From Chitinophaga ginsengisegetis (lineage in GTDB: Bacteria; Bacteroidota; Bacteroidia; Chitinophagales; Chitinophagaceae): 64,000 nt of DNA. Positions within the stretch are counted from its first letter, which is position 1, and every line of letters starts with the position of its first letter. Position numbers and translations under genes: made by a program. The DNA lies in NCBI RefSeq assembly GCF_900168065.1, contig NZ_FUZZ01000003.1:682001-746000 (forward strand), given 5' to 3'. This document shows positions 18,596 to 27,501 of the stretch, in pieces. The notes under the pieces are model-generated. The model did not search any database and was not told where the DNA came from. It was given only the letters and a program-made list of their open reading frames with translations.

Positions 18596-19393
18596 ATGTC
18601 AGCCAAAAAAATAGCCATTATAGGTGGAGGAAATCTGGGATCGGCCATCGCCCAGGGATTGCTGAAGAGCGGGTTTTCAAAGGCAGGCGATATCATCGTT
18701 ACCAAGCGTAACACCAGTACCCTTACCGACCTGCGTGACGCAGGTGTGCGGATAGAAACGGATAATGATATTGCCATCCGCGAAGCGGAAATAATTGTGG
18801 TGGCTTTAAAACCGTACAATGTGCGGGAGGTATTGCAGGAGTTCAAGGGTTCCTTTAACCCGGCAAAACATATACTGATCAGCGTGGTTACCGGTGTTAG
18901 CATCGACGACCTGGAACATGTGGTACCCGGCATGCCGGTAGTGCGGGCTATGCCTAATACGGCCATTGCCATCCAGGAATCTATCACCTGTATTGCCCAC
19001 AAACATGCCACCGAAGAGCAGATCCGGTATGTGAAAACGATGTTCGACCAGTTGGGCGCTACAGTAGCCATTGATGAAAAACTGATGGATGCTGCTACGG
19101 TGCTGGGCGCCTGTGGTATTGCCTTTGCGCTGCGCTACATCCGCGCAAATATCCAGGGAGGAATTGAAATTGGATTTGATGTGCGTACTGCCAGTTTAAT
19201 TGCCGCACAAACGGTAAAAGGCGCCGCAGAGCTGCTGATCCGAGAAAGCCGTCATCCGGAAGAGGAAATAGATAAGGTAACCACGCCCAAAGGCTGTACT
19301 ATTGCAGGTCTCAACGAAATGGAACACCAGGGCTTCAGTTCTTCCCTGATCAAGGGAATTACTGCTTCCTACAATAAAATTGTGAAAGACTAA
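18596..19393 (+). CDS. proC: pyrroline-5-carboxylate reductase
   Basis: 265 residues. N-terminal Rossmann motif KIAIIGGGNLGSAIAQGLL, then VVALKPYNVREVL, PVVRAMPNTAIAIQESIT and the C-terminal signature VTTPKGCTIAGLNEMEHQGF. Final step of proline synthesis: NAD(P)H-dependent reduction of pyrroline-5-carboxylate. The stop codon overlaps the convergent sixA-like gene by 4 bp. Confidence 0.95.
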   Translation: MSAKKIAIIGGGNLGSAIAQGLLKSGFSKAGDIIVTKRNTSTLTDLRDAGVRIETDNDIAIREAEIIVVALKPYNVREVLQEFKGSFNPAKHILISVVTGVSIDDLEHVVPGMPVVRAMPNTAIAIQESITCIAHKHATEEQIRYVKTMFDQLGATVAIDEKLMDAATVLGACGIAFALRYIRANIQGGIEIGFDVRTASLIAAQTVKGAAELLIRESRHPEEEIDKVTTPKGCTIAGLNEMEHQGFSSSLIKGITASYNKIVKD

Positions 19394-19884
19394 TCTTTAC
19401 GGGGATACTCGAAGAAGAGGAACTTTTTCTTTGCCAGGTCAAAATCTTTCCAGCTATCGGTGTCTGCCTGGATACCAAAGATACCGGTAGTGGGTACATT
19501 ATCTATCCTGATTTCTTCGGTGAGGTAGTTGGCAAAATCGGTGATGCCTGGGTTATGGGCAAAGATGGCCACGGCGCCGAAGTCGTCATCAATTTTGGTA
19601 ATCACCTTCAGAAAGGTGGCAGCGTAGCAGAGATACAGTTCTTCTTCCAGCAGGATAGCCTGTTTGGGATAGCTCCACTCATTTGCCATTATTTTAGCGG
19701 TGGATCTGGCTCTTTTGGCGGGGCTGGAAATAATTAATTCCGGCACCATGCCGCGGGTAATAAGGCGTTGCGCCATTTCGGGCGCGTTCGCTTTTCCCCG
19801 TTTATTGAGGGGCCGGTCGAAATCATCCATGTCCGGATCGGTCCAGCTGGATTTAGCATGACGTATAAGTAGTAATGTTTTCAT
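19390..19884 (-). CDS. SixA-type phosphohistidine phosphatase
   Basis: 164 residues, histidine phosphatase superfamily. The catalytic RHG-type motif is LLIRHAKSSW at the N-terminus; DFDRPLNKRGKANAPEMA is the typical SixA continuation, and the second catalytic histidine is in FAHNPGITDFANY. SixA removes phosphate from histidine residues, for example on HPt domains. Overlaps proC by 4 bp tail to tail. Confidence 0.9.
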   Translation of the reverse strand: MKTLLLIRHAKSSWTDPDMDDFDRPLNKRGKANAPEMAQRLITRGMVPELIISSPAKRARSTAKIMANEWSYPKQAILLEEELYLCYAATFLKVITKIDDDFGAVAIFAHNPGITDFANYLTEEIRIDNVPTTGIFGIQADTDSWKDFDLAKKKFLFFEYPRKD

Positions 19885-20011
19885 GGGCTGAAAACCTATA
19901 ATTAACTATAACGAAAATACAGATTTTACAGGAAGTTAACTTGTTAGACTTATACAGTCAGAATACGAGAGGTTATTTAAGATAAAATTAACATGAAAAC
20001 AATTAGTCATT

Positions 20012-20090
20012 TAAATAATAAGAGATCTGATTATTCAGCTCAAAAGAAGGACTCTTCTGATAGCTAAATGACCAGATCTCTGATTATTTA
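20012..20090. repeat. imperfect inverted repeat downstream of purF
   Basis: TAAATAATAAGAGATCTG (20012-20029) is repeated in inverted form at 20073-20090 with one mismatch; the 43-base interior contains a smaller AGAAGGACTCTTCT hairpin. It begins just past the purF stop (purF is on the minus strand), so it may act as a terminator or an RNA 3'-end stabiliser. The rest of the 19885-20095 gap is AT-rich and featureless. Confidence 0.6.
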
Positions 20091-20095
20091 TACGA

Positions 20096-21943
20096 TTAAT
20101 ATCCTCTTTCGTTTTTGCCTTCCATATAGTTCATGAATGCTTTATTCACTACACGGTTGCCGCCCGGAGTAGGGTAATTACCGGTAAAGTACCAGTCGCC
20201 CAGGTTGTTCGGACAAGCCAGGTGGAGGCTTTCGATAGATTGGTAGATTACTTCTATTTCGGCCTTAATACCGCCAGGGTTAAGGATTTCCGCAATCTTG
20301 GCAGAGATCTGTTCCGGGGTAAACGGCTTATAGATGTTCTTCACTACGTTTTGTGCGTGAAGGGTGTTGGTACGCTGCAGTTCCTTACAGAGGCCATAGG
20401 CTTCATTCAGGATGTGTTCCTTGCCGTGGTCTTTCAGGAGGGCAATGGCCGCCTGGAAGGCTACGAAATCGCCCATCTTGCTCATATCAATACCATAGCA
20501 GTCCGGGTAGCGGATTTGCGGGGCAGAAGATACGATGATGATCTTTTTGGGTCCTAAGCGGTCCAGCATCTTCACGATACTTTCCTTCAGGGTGGTACCA
20601 CGTACAATAGAATCATCAATTACCACCAGTGAGTCAATACCGGGTCTTACCTTACCGTAGGTGATATCGTACACGTGTTGTACCATTTCATTACGGCTGG
20701 AGTCTTCGGTGATGAACGTACGCATTTTCACGTCCTTGGTAGCTATTTTATCGATGCGGATCCGGCGGTTCACCATTTCGGTAAGCTTTTCCTCATCAAA
20801 ATCGTTACCCCAGGAGAGGATGCGTTCTACTTTTATTTTGTTGAGATATTCTTCCAGTCCTTTTAACAGGCCATAGAAGGCTACTTCAGCAGTATTTGGA
20901 ATAAAGGAGAAGATAGTATTGCGGAGGTCATTGTCGATGGCCTTCAATACGGTACCGGATAAGTGACGGCCCAGATCAGTACGTTCCTTGTATATTTTTT
21001 CATCGTTACCACGGGAGAAGTAAATCCTTTCAAAGCTGCAGGCTTTACGTTCTTTGGGTTCGAGAATTTGTTCAATGGAGTAGTCGCCGTTGTTTTTAAC
21101 GATCAGCGCATTACCCGGCATCAGTTCCAGTACTTCATTTTCGCCTACGTTGAAGGTAGTGCGGATCGCGGCCCTTTCTGAGGCAGCTACAATTACATCG
21201 TCATTAATATAATAGTAAGAAGGACGGATACCGTGTGCATCGCGGATCACGAAAGCATCACCGGAGCCGATCAGGCCGCAGGTGTGGTACCCTCCGTCAA
21301 ACATGGAAAATGCCTGTTGGAGAATCTTTTTGATATCCAGGTCGTTGCTGCCTTCATTGTCTTCTTTGGCGAGGAAATGGTGTACCACTTCCAGCATGGC
21401 GGCCAGATCACTGTTTTTGTGAACTTCACCAGGTTGTGCCTTGGAAAACTCAAACAGTTCATCGGTGTTTATCAGGTTAAAGTTTCCTGCCATAGCGAGG
21501 TTGCGGGCAGGAATGGTGTTGTAGCGTACAAAAGGATGGCAGAGTTCCACGTTGTTTTTACCCTGGGTGGCATAACGGATATGTCCCATCATGAGTTCAC
21601 CAAGGAAACGCACATGGCCTTTCATCAGGCCGGGGTATTTGGTGATTTCCGGCTGATATTTTTCTATCTCCTGTATTTCGTCACGTACTTTCGCAAAAAT
21701 ATCTCCGATGGCCTGCGGAGCAGCACTGCGGATGCGGTGCATAAAGGGAACGCCTGGTTCGGTGTTCAGTTTCACGGTAGCCAAACCAGCGCCATCCTGG
21801 CCCCTGTTATGTTGTTTTTCCATGAGCAGGTATAGTTTGTTCAGCCCATAGAAAACACTCCCATATTTTTGTTGGTAGTAGGAAAACGGTTTTCTTAATC
21901 TTATAAATGCCAGACCGCATTCATGTTTGATCGCATCACTCAT
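20096..21943 (-). CDS. purF: amidophosphoribosyltransferase
   Basis: About 615 residues from the ATG at 21943. N-terminal Ntn glutamine amidotransferase domain with the nucleophile cysteine in IKHECGLAFIRL, then QHNRGQDGAG and ELMMGHIRYATQG. C-terminal phosphoribosyltransferase domain with the PRPP loop SLVVIDDSIVRGTTLKESI. It is about 100 residues longer than the E. coli enzyme, which is usual for the Bacteroidota form. First committed step of purine synthesis. The frame is open to 21964, but those codons run into a promoter element, so 21943 is preferred. Stands alone rather than in a pur operon. Confidence 0.95.
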   Translation of the reverse strand: MSDAIKHECGLAFIRLRKPFSYYQQKYGSVFYGLNKLYLLMEKQHNRGQDGAGLATVKLNTEPGVPFMHRIRSAAPQAIGDIFAKVRDEIQEIEKYQPEITKYPGLMKGHVRFLGELMMGHIRYATQGKNNVELCHPFVRYNTIPARNLAMAGNFNLINTDELFEFSKAQPGEVHKNSDLAAMLEVVHHFLAKEDNEGSNDLDIKKILQQAFSMFDGGYHTCGLIGSGDAFVIRDAHGIRPSYYYINDDVIVAASERAAIRTTFNVGENEVLELMPGNALIVKNNGDYSIEQILEPKERKACSFERIYFSRGNDEKIYKERTDLGRHLSGTVLKAIDNDLRNTIFSFIPNTAEVAFYGLLKGLEEYLNKIKVERILSWGNDFDEEKLTEMVNRRIRIDKIATKDVKMRTFITEDSSRNEMVQHVYDITYGKVRPGIDSLVVIDDSIVRGTTLKESIVKMLDRLGPKKIIIVSSAPQIRYPDCYGIDMSKMGDFVAFQAAIALLKDHGKEHILNEAYGLCKELQRTNTLHAQNVVKNIYKPFTPEQISAKIAEILNPGGIKAEIEVIYQSIESLHLACPNNLGDWYFTGNYPTPGGNRVVNKAFMNYMEGKNERGY

Positions 21944-21961
21944 GGCAGAAAATTGAAGTCG

Positions 21962-21969
21962 CAAAGGTA
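21962..21969 (-). promoter_or_regulatory. purF promoter, -7 element
   Basis: On the minus strand TACCTTTG is a perfect match to TAnnTTTG, with a TTTC about 21 bases upstream as -33. The purF ATG is 18 bases downstream. Confidence 0.6.
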
Positions 21970-22040
21970 CGCCAAAAAAGGAGAAAACCAGAAAGCGATT
22001 GGTAAAGCTATCAGCCTTTGCCTATTCAGTATCAGGGCAT

Positions 22041-22082
22041 AAAAAAAGCGGAGATAAAAGCTCCCGCTCCTATCTCCGCTTT
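22041..22082 (-). terminator. intrinsic terminator of surA
   Basis: AAAGCGGAGATA (22045-22056) pairs with TATCTCCGCTTT (22071-22082) around a 14-base loop; on the minus strand the stem is followed by a run of T. It is 15 bp beyond the surA stop. Confidence 0.85.
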
Positions 22083-22097
22083 ATATAAATAGTTTGA

Positions 22098-23480
22098 TTA
22101 TTGCTTGGCAAGTGCAGCCATCCACTGGCTGATATGATTACATTCTTTGTATTGATCGTCTACGTGTACGTAGAAGGTCGGGATCTTTTCGATGAGCCAT
22201 TTATTGATGGCTTCCGCGCGTTTGATATCCAGTGTTCTTTGCTGGATGCGGGAATAGTCATCTGTAAGGTTTTCGCGGTGCGGCTGGGTACGTGTTTTCA
22301 GGTACACGATCCGTACTGCTGTGCGGCCGTTTTCATCTGTAAACTGTACCGGGGCGGAAATCTGACCTGGTTTCAGGGTATCGAGCATCATTACGATATC
22401 CCTTTCGGTAGGGTCATCCAGCTGGTCGATGGTGATCAGGGTGCTTCCGTCGCCTGTTTTGGACTGCATCATACCGCCATCAAATTTGGCGCTTGGCGCG
22501 TCGCTGTATTTGGCTACTGCTTCCGAGAAAGTGATTTTGCCAGCCACGATGCTTTTACGGATAGAATCCAGTTTGGCGGTATTGCCTGCCAGGTCGGATT
22601 TGGTTACTGCGGCTCTTACGAGGATGTGTTGTACAGTAACGTTATCGCCGGAGCGTTTCAGCATCATGATCAGGTGGTATCCGTGTTGCGACTTCACCGG
22701 GGAGGAAATTTCTCCTTCTTTCAAACGGAAAGCGGATGCCAGGAAGTCGGGATCCCAGGTATTTTTATCGTTACGGTTCAGGGTGTATACGCCTTTGTTA
22801 TCTTTTACGCCCGGATCTTCGGAGTAGAGGATAGCGAGGGAGCCGAAATCGGATTCTTTATTCTGAACACGTTTTTTGAAATCGAGGAGGCGGTCGATGG
22901 CGTATTGGTCCATTTCGCGGGTAGCTTTGGGCTGCAGCACGAGGGTACCTATTTCCAGTTCTGACTCGTAAAAATGAAGACTATCTTTCGGGATGGCGTC
23001 AAAGAAGCGTTTTACTTCTGATGGCGTTACTTTTACCGGTTCAATGATCTTGTTGCGCATTGCCTGGGCCAGCAAACCTTCTTTGATAGGCTGACGGAAG
23101 CGTTCGCGGAGCTGGTAAATGGAGTAGCCGGTAACTTCTTTCATTTTCTCCTTACTGCCGTACATGGATTCAAAGTAGCGGATACGGTTTTCCATCTGGG
23201 CTTCCACGTCGCCGTCACTTACCGGTAAACTGTCTCTTTCCGCCTGTAACACCATTACTTTCTGGGAAATCAGCATTTCCAGTGTTTTGCACGCAGCATC
23301 GGGCGCCAGATTGCCATCGGGCGAGTTGTGTTGCTGATCGCTGAGTGCTCCGTCCATATCGGATTTGAGGATAATTTTATCCCCTACAACCCCGATAATC
23401 TTGTCTGCCACCAGTTTCTGGGCCGTAGAAGCCTGCCATAGCAGCAAAGCGCCTGCGGATAATGCTAAAAGTTTCTTCAT
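22098..23480 (-). CDS. SurA-type periplasmic peptidylprolyl isomerase/chaperone
   Basis: 460 residues from the ATG at 23480. Signal peptide (MKKLLALSAGALLLWQASTAQ), a SurA N-terminal helical domain (VVGDKIILKSDMDGAL ... MEMLISQK-like region) and two parvulin domains (about 175-280 and 285-390; EDPGVKDNKGVYTLN, VKSQHGYHLIMMLKR, VQHILVRA). Assists folding of outer-membrane proteins. A ten-residue upstream extension of the frame is rejected because it precedes a perfect signal peptide. Lies upstream of purF and downstream of infB on the same strand, each separated by a terminator. Confidence 0.9.
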   Translation of the reverse strand: MKKLLALSAGALLLWQASTAQKLVADKIIGVVGDKIILKSDMDGALSDQQHNSPDGNLAPDAACKTLEMLISQKVMVLQAERDSLPVSDGDVEAQMENRIRYFESMYGSKEKMKEVTGYSIYQLRERFRQPIKEGLLAQAMRNKIIEPVKVTPSEVKRFFDAIPKDSLHFYESELEIGTLVLQPKATREMDQYAIDRLLDFKKRVQNKESDFGSLAILYSEDPGVKDNKGVYTLNRNDKNTWDPDFLASAFRLKEGEISSPVKSQHGYHLIMMLKRSGDNVTVQHILVRAAVTKSDLAGNTAKLDSIRKSIVAGKITFSEAVAKYSDAPSAKFDGGMMQSKTGDGSTLITIDQLDDPTERDIVMMLDTLKPGQISAPVQFTDENGRTAVRIVYLKTRTQPHRENLTDDYSRIQQRTLDIKRAEAINKWLIEKIPTFYVHVDDQYKECNHISQWMAALAKQ

Positions 23481-23595
23481 ACAAAAGCGGTAAAAACCAA
23501 AAATAACCATTTAAAAGTCAGTAGCATAGGGAATGTCGATGGATTTAACAAAAGTTTAGATAAGCTGCCGCCTTTTAGCCATAAGCATCTTAGCC

Positions 23596-23660
23596 AAAAA
23601 AACAGCGAAGAAAATAACGATGATAGGTTTTACACTACGGATCGTTCTTTTCTTCGCTGT
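23596..23660 (-). terminator. long terminator hairpin of the rimP-nusA-infB operon
   Basis: A 20-bp arm at 23602-23621 pairs with 23641-23660 with a single mismatch around a 19-base loop; on the minus strand a T6 run follows (A run at 23595-23601). It lies 40 bp beyond the infB stop. Confidence 0.85.
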
Positions 23661-23699
23661 ATGTTATTTTAAAGCGGGTAGTTTTGGGCTACAGGCTTC

Positions 23700-26600
23700 T
23701 TATAAAGTTCTCTTCACTTCTACTTCTTCAAACCCTTCGATGTTATCGTTAGGTCTCAGGTCACTGTATCCGCGAACGCTCAAACCACACTCCATGTTGG
23801 CGGCCACTTCTTTCACATCATCTTTATAACGTTTCAGTGAGCCGAGTTCGCCGGTGTGAACCACGATACCGTCGCGCACCACGTTGATACGGGTGTTTCT
23901 TGTCAGCTTGCCATCGATAACGAAGCAACCTGCCACGGTAACCTTCTCGAATTTGTAAGTTTCGCGCACCTGAACGTTGCACACCACTTTCTTCTCGATT
24001 TTTGGTTCCAGCATCCCTTCCATCGCGCTCTTGATTTCATCAATCGCGTCATAGATGATGGAGTAGTTACGGATTTCGATATTCTCTTTCTCCGCGAGCT
24101 TGGCAGCCTGGGAGGAAGGTCGTACCTGGAATCCGAGGATGATGGCGTCAGAAGCGGTTGCCAGCAATACGTCGGATTCTGTAATCTGACCTACTGCTTT
24201 ATGAACGATACTGATCACGATTTCTTCGGTAGACAGTTTCTGCAGGGAGTCACTCAATGCTTCTACGGAACCATCAAAGTCGGCTTTGATGATGAGGTTG
24301 AGCTGTTTAAAGTTACCCAGAGCCAAACGACGGCCGATTTCATCCAGGGTGATATGTTTCTTGGTACGGATACCTTGTTCACGAACGATTTGTGCTCTGC
24401 GGTTAGCCACTTCTTTGGCTTCAGATTCTTCGGAGTACATCTTGAACTTCTCACCTGCCTGTGGCGCACCATTCAGGCCGAGTACCTGTACTGGCATGGA
24501 TGGTCCTGCTTCTTCCATTTTCTGGCCGCGTTCGTTGAACATGGCTTTGATTTTTCCGAAGAAGGAGCCGGATACGATGGTATCGCCCTGACGGAGGGTA
24601 CCATTTTGTACCAGGAGGGAGGCAACGTAACCGCGACCTTTATCCAGGGTAGCTTCCACGATACTTCCGGAGGCTTCGCGGTCGGGATTGGCTTTCAATT
24701 CCAGCAGTTCCGCTTCCAGTAATATTTTTTCGAGGAGCACATCGATATTTAACCCGCTTTTGGCAGATATTTCCTGGCTCTGGTATTTACCGCCCCAGTC
24801 TTCCACCAGGAGGTTCATGCCGGCCAGTTGTTCTTTGATTCTCTCAGGGTTGGAGCCTTCTTTATCCACTTTGTTGATAGCGAATACCATTGGCAGCCCG
24901 GCCGCCTGTGAGTGGGAGATTGCTTCTTTTGTTTGCGGCATGATAGCATCATCAGCAGCGATCACGATTACAGCGATATCTGCTGCTTTGGCACCACGGG
25001 CACGCATTGCGGTAAACGCTTCGTGACCCGGAGTATCCAGGAAGGTGATCTTTTTGCCGCTGGCAGTTGTTACCTGGTACGCACCGATGTGCTGGGTGAT
25101 ACCACCGGCTTCACCGGCTACCACGTTTGCACTCCGGATGTAATCGAGCAGGGAGGTTTTACCGTGATCGACGTGACCCATGATGGTTACGATCGGTGCA
25201 CGTGGTTCCAGATCTGCAGGATCGTCTACTTCATCTTCATCATCGGTTTCTTCTGCATCTTCCAGACCAATGAATTCAACTTCGTATCCGAATTCGCCGG
25301 CCACCAGTTCTATTACTTCCGCATCGAGGCGTTGGTTGATAGATACCATGATACCGAGGCCCATACATTTAGAGATAACTTCCGCGAAGCTTACATCCAT
25401 CAGGTTAGCCAGTTCGGATACAGAAACGAATTCTGTTACCTGGAGTTTGTTGTCTCCATCGCCCTGGTTAATTTTCTGGTTGGCTCTTTCTTCACGTTTT
25501 TCTCTGCGGTGTTTAGCTTTCACGTTTTTACCGCGACCGCCGCCACCGAGCTTGGCCATTGTTTCCTTGATCTTATTCTGGATCTCGTTCTTATCGATTT
25601 CTTTTTCTTCGGTAGTACGTTTATCCTCACCGCGGTGCTGACCTGGTCTGTTGTAGCCGCCCTGACCCTGGCCTGGCCTGTTATAGCCTCCGCCTTGTCC
25701 GGGTCTGTTGCCACCACCACCTGGTCCGCCGCCTGGACGGTTGTAACCGCCACCCTGTCCGGCTGGTCTGTTACCTCCGCCGCCTGGACCGCCTTGTCCG
25801 GCTGGCCTGTTATAGCCTCCGCCCTGACCCTGGCCTTGTCCGGCAGGTCTGTTGTAGTTACCGCCGCCGGTGCCTGTGTTGGCGCCGCCCGGACGGTTAT
25901 GGTTACGGTTATCGCCTTGCGGACGATTTCCGCCGCCCTGGCCCTGATGTCCACCTCCGCGGTTATCATTGTGGTGAGGGCGGTTGCCGCCTTGTCCACC
26001 ATGTTGATGCGGGCGATGTTCGCCTGGGGCGCCGCCTTCTTTGCGGTCACCTTCTTTAAAGTCTTTAGGCTGAACGGGTTCAGGTTTCTTTTCCACGATG
26101 ATACGCTTGCGTTTGCGTTTCTCGTCCCTGCTAAAGTTGCTGTTCTTATTATTATCGCGTCTGTCAGACTGAACTGGCAGCTCAATTTTGCCGATTACTT
26201 TAGGGCCGGTTAATTTTTCGGCCTGGATATTTTCAATCACAGCAGCACCAGATGCCTCGTCCTGTGCCTGTGGGGCTGCGGGAGGAGGTGTTGGTGGGGT
26301 GTTTTCGGCAGTAGAGGGTTTGCGATTTTCCGTCTTTACGACATGTTTAACAGGAATGTGCGCCGGTTCTTTGACTGCAGCCGGTTTTGCCTCTTGTAAT
26401 ACTTCTTCCACTTTATTAACTACAGGTTTATCTTCAACCGGTGCGGCTTTTTCCGTTTTTTCTGTCGTATCGGTCTTATCTGTTTTCGCTACTTTCTCTG
26501 CCGGTGGAGTGGTTTCGGCTTTAGGGGCCTGTTCCACTTTTTCAGCTTTATCAGCTTTCTCAACTGGTTTCTCAGTTGGTGCTGTAGTTGCTTCCTGTAC

Positions 26601-27371
26601 GGGAGGGGCAGGAACGGGTTTAGGTTCCGGTTTTTCAGCAACGGGAGGAGCGGGTGTAACGGGAGCCGGTTTTTCTTCTTTTACCGGTGGTTTCACTGCT
26701 TCTGGTTGCGGAGCCGGGGTTTCTTCCTGGTCTGCTTTTTTAGCAACTGGTTTTTTATTGCGGTTTAAGGCGTCCAGATCGATAGTGGTGATTACTTTAG
26801 GGCCGTTGATTTTCGGCGAATCCGTTTTCTTCACTGCGTCTGGTTCTGCCGGAGGAGGCGTTGCCGGTGCTTTGGGAACTTCCGCAACAGGGGGAGCTGT
26901 AACAACGGGTGGTTCAGGCTTCGGTTCAGCTTTTTCCTTTGCGGGAGGCGGGGTTGCCTGGGCAACATTCGCCTGTGGTTGCGGTTCCGGTTTAGGAGTT
27001 TCCTTAACTGGTTCCGGTTTAGGTTCAGGTTTTGCTTCCTGTTTAGGAGCAGGAGCTGCCTCTTCTTTTTCTTTAGTGGTATTCTTTTTAGCCGCCGCTT
27101 CCGCTTCCTCCTTCTCTTTCTTCTTCATCGTTTCTAACACGCTTCCTTTAGGCAGGGCTATCTGGTCGCTTTTGCGCTTGTTAGCCTTGTCCTGCTGGAA
27201 CTCCGACTGCAGTGCTGTGTACATAACAGCCGTAAGACGGGCATTGGGAGAACCAAAGCCGTCCATATCAAAGCCTTTATTGCCAAGGAAATCGATGAGG
27301 GTTTCCTTACCAATATTAAACTCTTTGGCTGCAGCCAGCAATCGTGGTGTGTTGTTTGTTGTTTCAGGCAT
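23700..27371 (-). CDS. infB: translation initiation factor IF-2
   Basis: 1223 residues from the ATG at 27371, where the IF2_N domain begins (TPRLLAAAKEFNIGKETLIDFL). Then come a very long A/P/E/K-rich linker (about 100-420), a Gly/Asn/Arg/Gln-rich tract of NRPGGG-type repeats (about 490-610), a second IF2_N domain (FVSVSELANLMDVSFAEVI), and the GTPase: G1 GHVDHGKTS, G3 DTPGHEAF, G4 NKVDKEG, G5 SAKSG, followed by the beta-barrel and fMet-tRNA-binding C-terminal domains. The linker is unusually long and repetitive even for this phylum. A longer frame to 27515 overlaps nusA and is unlikely. Third gene of the rimP-nusA-infB operon. Confidence 0.97.
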   Translation of the reverse strand: MPETTNNTPRLLAAAKEFNIGKETLIDFLGNKGFDMDGFGSPNARLTAVMYTALQSEFQQDKANKRKSDQIALPKGSVLETMKKKEKEEAEAAAKKNTTKEKEEAAPAPKQEAKPEPKPEPVKETPKPEPQPQANVAQATPPPAKEKAEPKPEPPVVTAPPVAEVPKAPATPPPAEPDAVKKTDSPKINGPKVITTIDLDALNRNKKPVAKKADQEETPAPQPEAVKPPVKEEKPAPVTPAPPVAEKPEPKPVPAPPVQEATTAPTEKPVEKADKAEKVEQAPKAETTPPAEKVAKTDKTDTTEKTEKAAPVEDKPVVNKVEEVLQEAKPAAVKEPAHIPVKHVVKTENRKPSTAENTPPTPPPAAPQAQDEASGAAVIENIQAEKLTGPKVIGKIELPVQSDRRDNNKNSNFSRDEKRKRKRIIVEKKPEPVQPKDFKEGDRKEGGAPGEHRPHQHGGQGGNRPHHNDNRGGGHQGQGGGNRPQGDNRNHNRPGGANTGTGGGNYNRPAGQGQGQGGGYNRPAGQGGPGGGGNRPAGQGGGYNRPGGGPGGGGNRPGQGGGYNRPGQGQGGYNRPGQHRGEDKRTTEEKEIDKNEIQNKIKETMAKLGGGGRGKNVKAKHRREKREERANQKINQGDGDNKLQVTEFVSVSELANLMDVSFAEVISKCMGLGIMVSINQRLDAEVIELVAGEFGYEVEFIGLEDAEETDDEDEVDDPADLEPRAPIVTIMGHVDHGKTSLLDYIRSANVVAGEAGGITQHIGAYQVTTASGKKITFLDTPGHEAFTAMRARGAKAADIAVIVIAADDAIMPQTKEAISHSQAAGLPMVFAINKVDKEGSNPERIKEQLAGMNLLVEDWGGKYQSQEISAKSGLNIDVLLEKILLEAELLELKANPDREASGSIVEATLDKGRGYVASLLVQNGTLRQGDTIVSGSFFGKIKAMFNERGQKMEEAGPSMPVQVLGLNGAPQAGEKFKMYSEESEAKEVANRRAQIVREQGIRTKKHITLDEIGRRLALGNFKQLNLIIKADFDGSVEALSDSLQKLSTEEIVISIVHKAVGQITESDVLLATASDAIILGFQVRPSSQAAKLAEKENIEIRNYSIIYDAIDEIKSAMEGMLEPKIEKKVVCNVQVRETYKFEKVTVAGCFVIDGKLTRNTRINVVRDGIVVHTGELGSLKRYKDDVKEVAANMECGLSVRGYSDLRPNDNIEGFEEVEVKRTL

Positions 27372-27501
27372 ATCGTATTTCGGGCCTCCCCTGTTTCCCG
27401 TTTCTTCAAAACGGGATGTTTTTTTACGTTTAAACAATAACTCGAAAAAATCAATTCCCTTTCTAATAAGGCCTTTACCTGGGAAGGGTTGTGGCTCGGC
27501 T

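Noticed and set aside
18517..19071. 184-codon minus-strand frame opposite proC
   Set aside because: Shadow of proC; low-complexity Ser/Ile content and no recognisable motif.
25520..26185. 221-codon frame on the minus strand within infB
   Set aside because: An out-of-frame reading of the Gly/Asn/Arg repeat tract; repeats open several frames at once.
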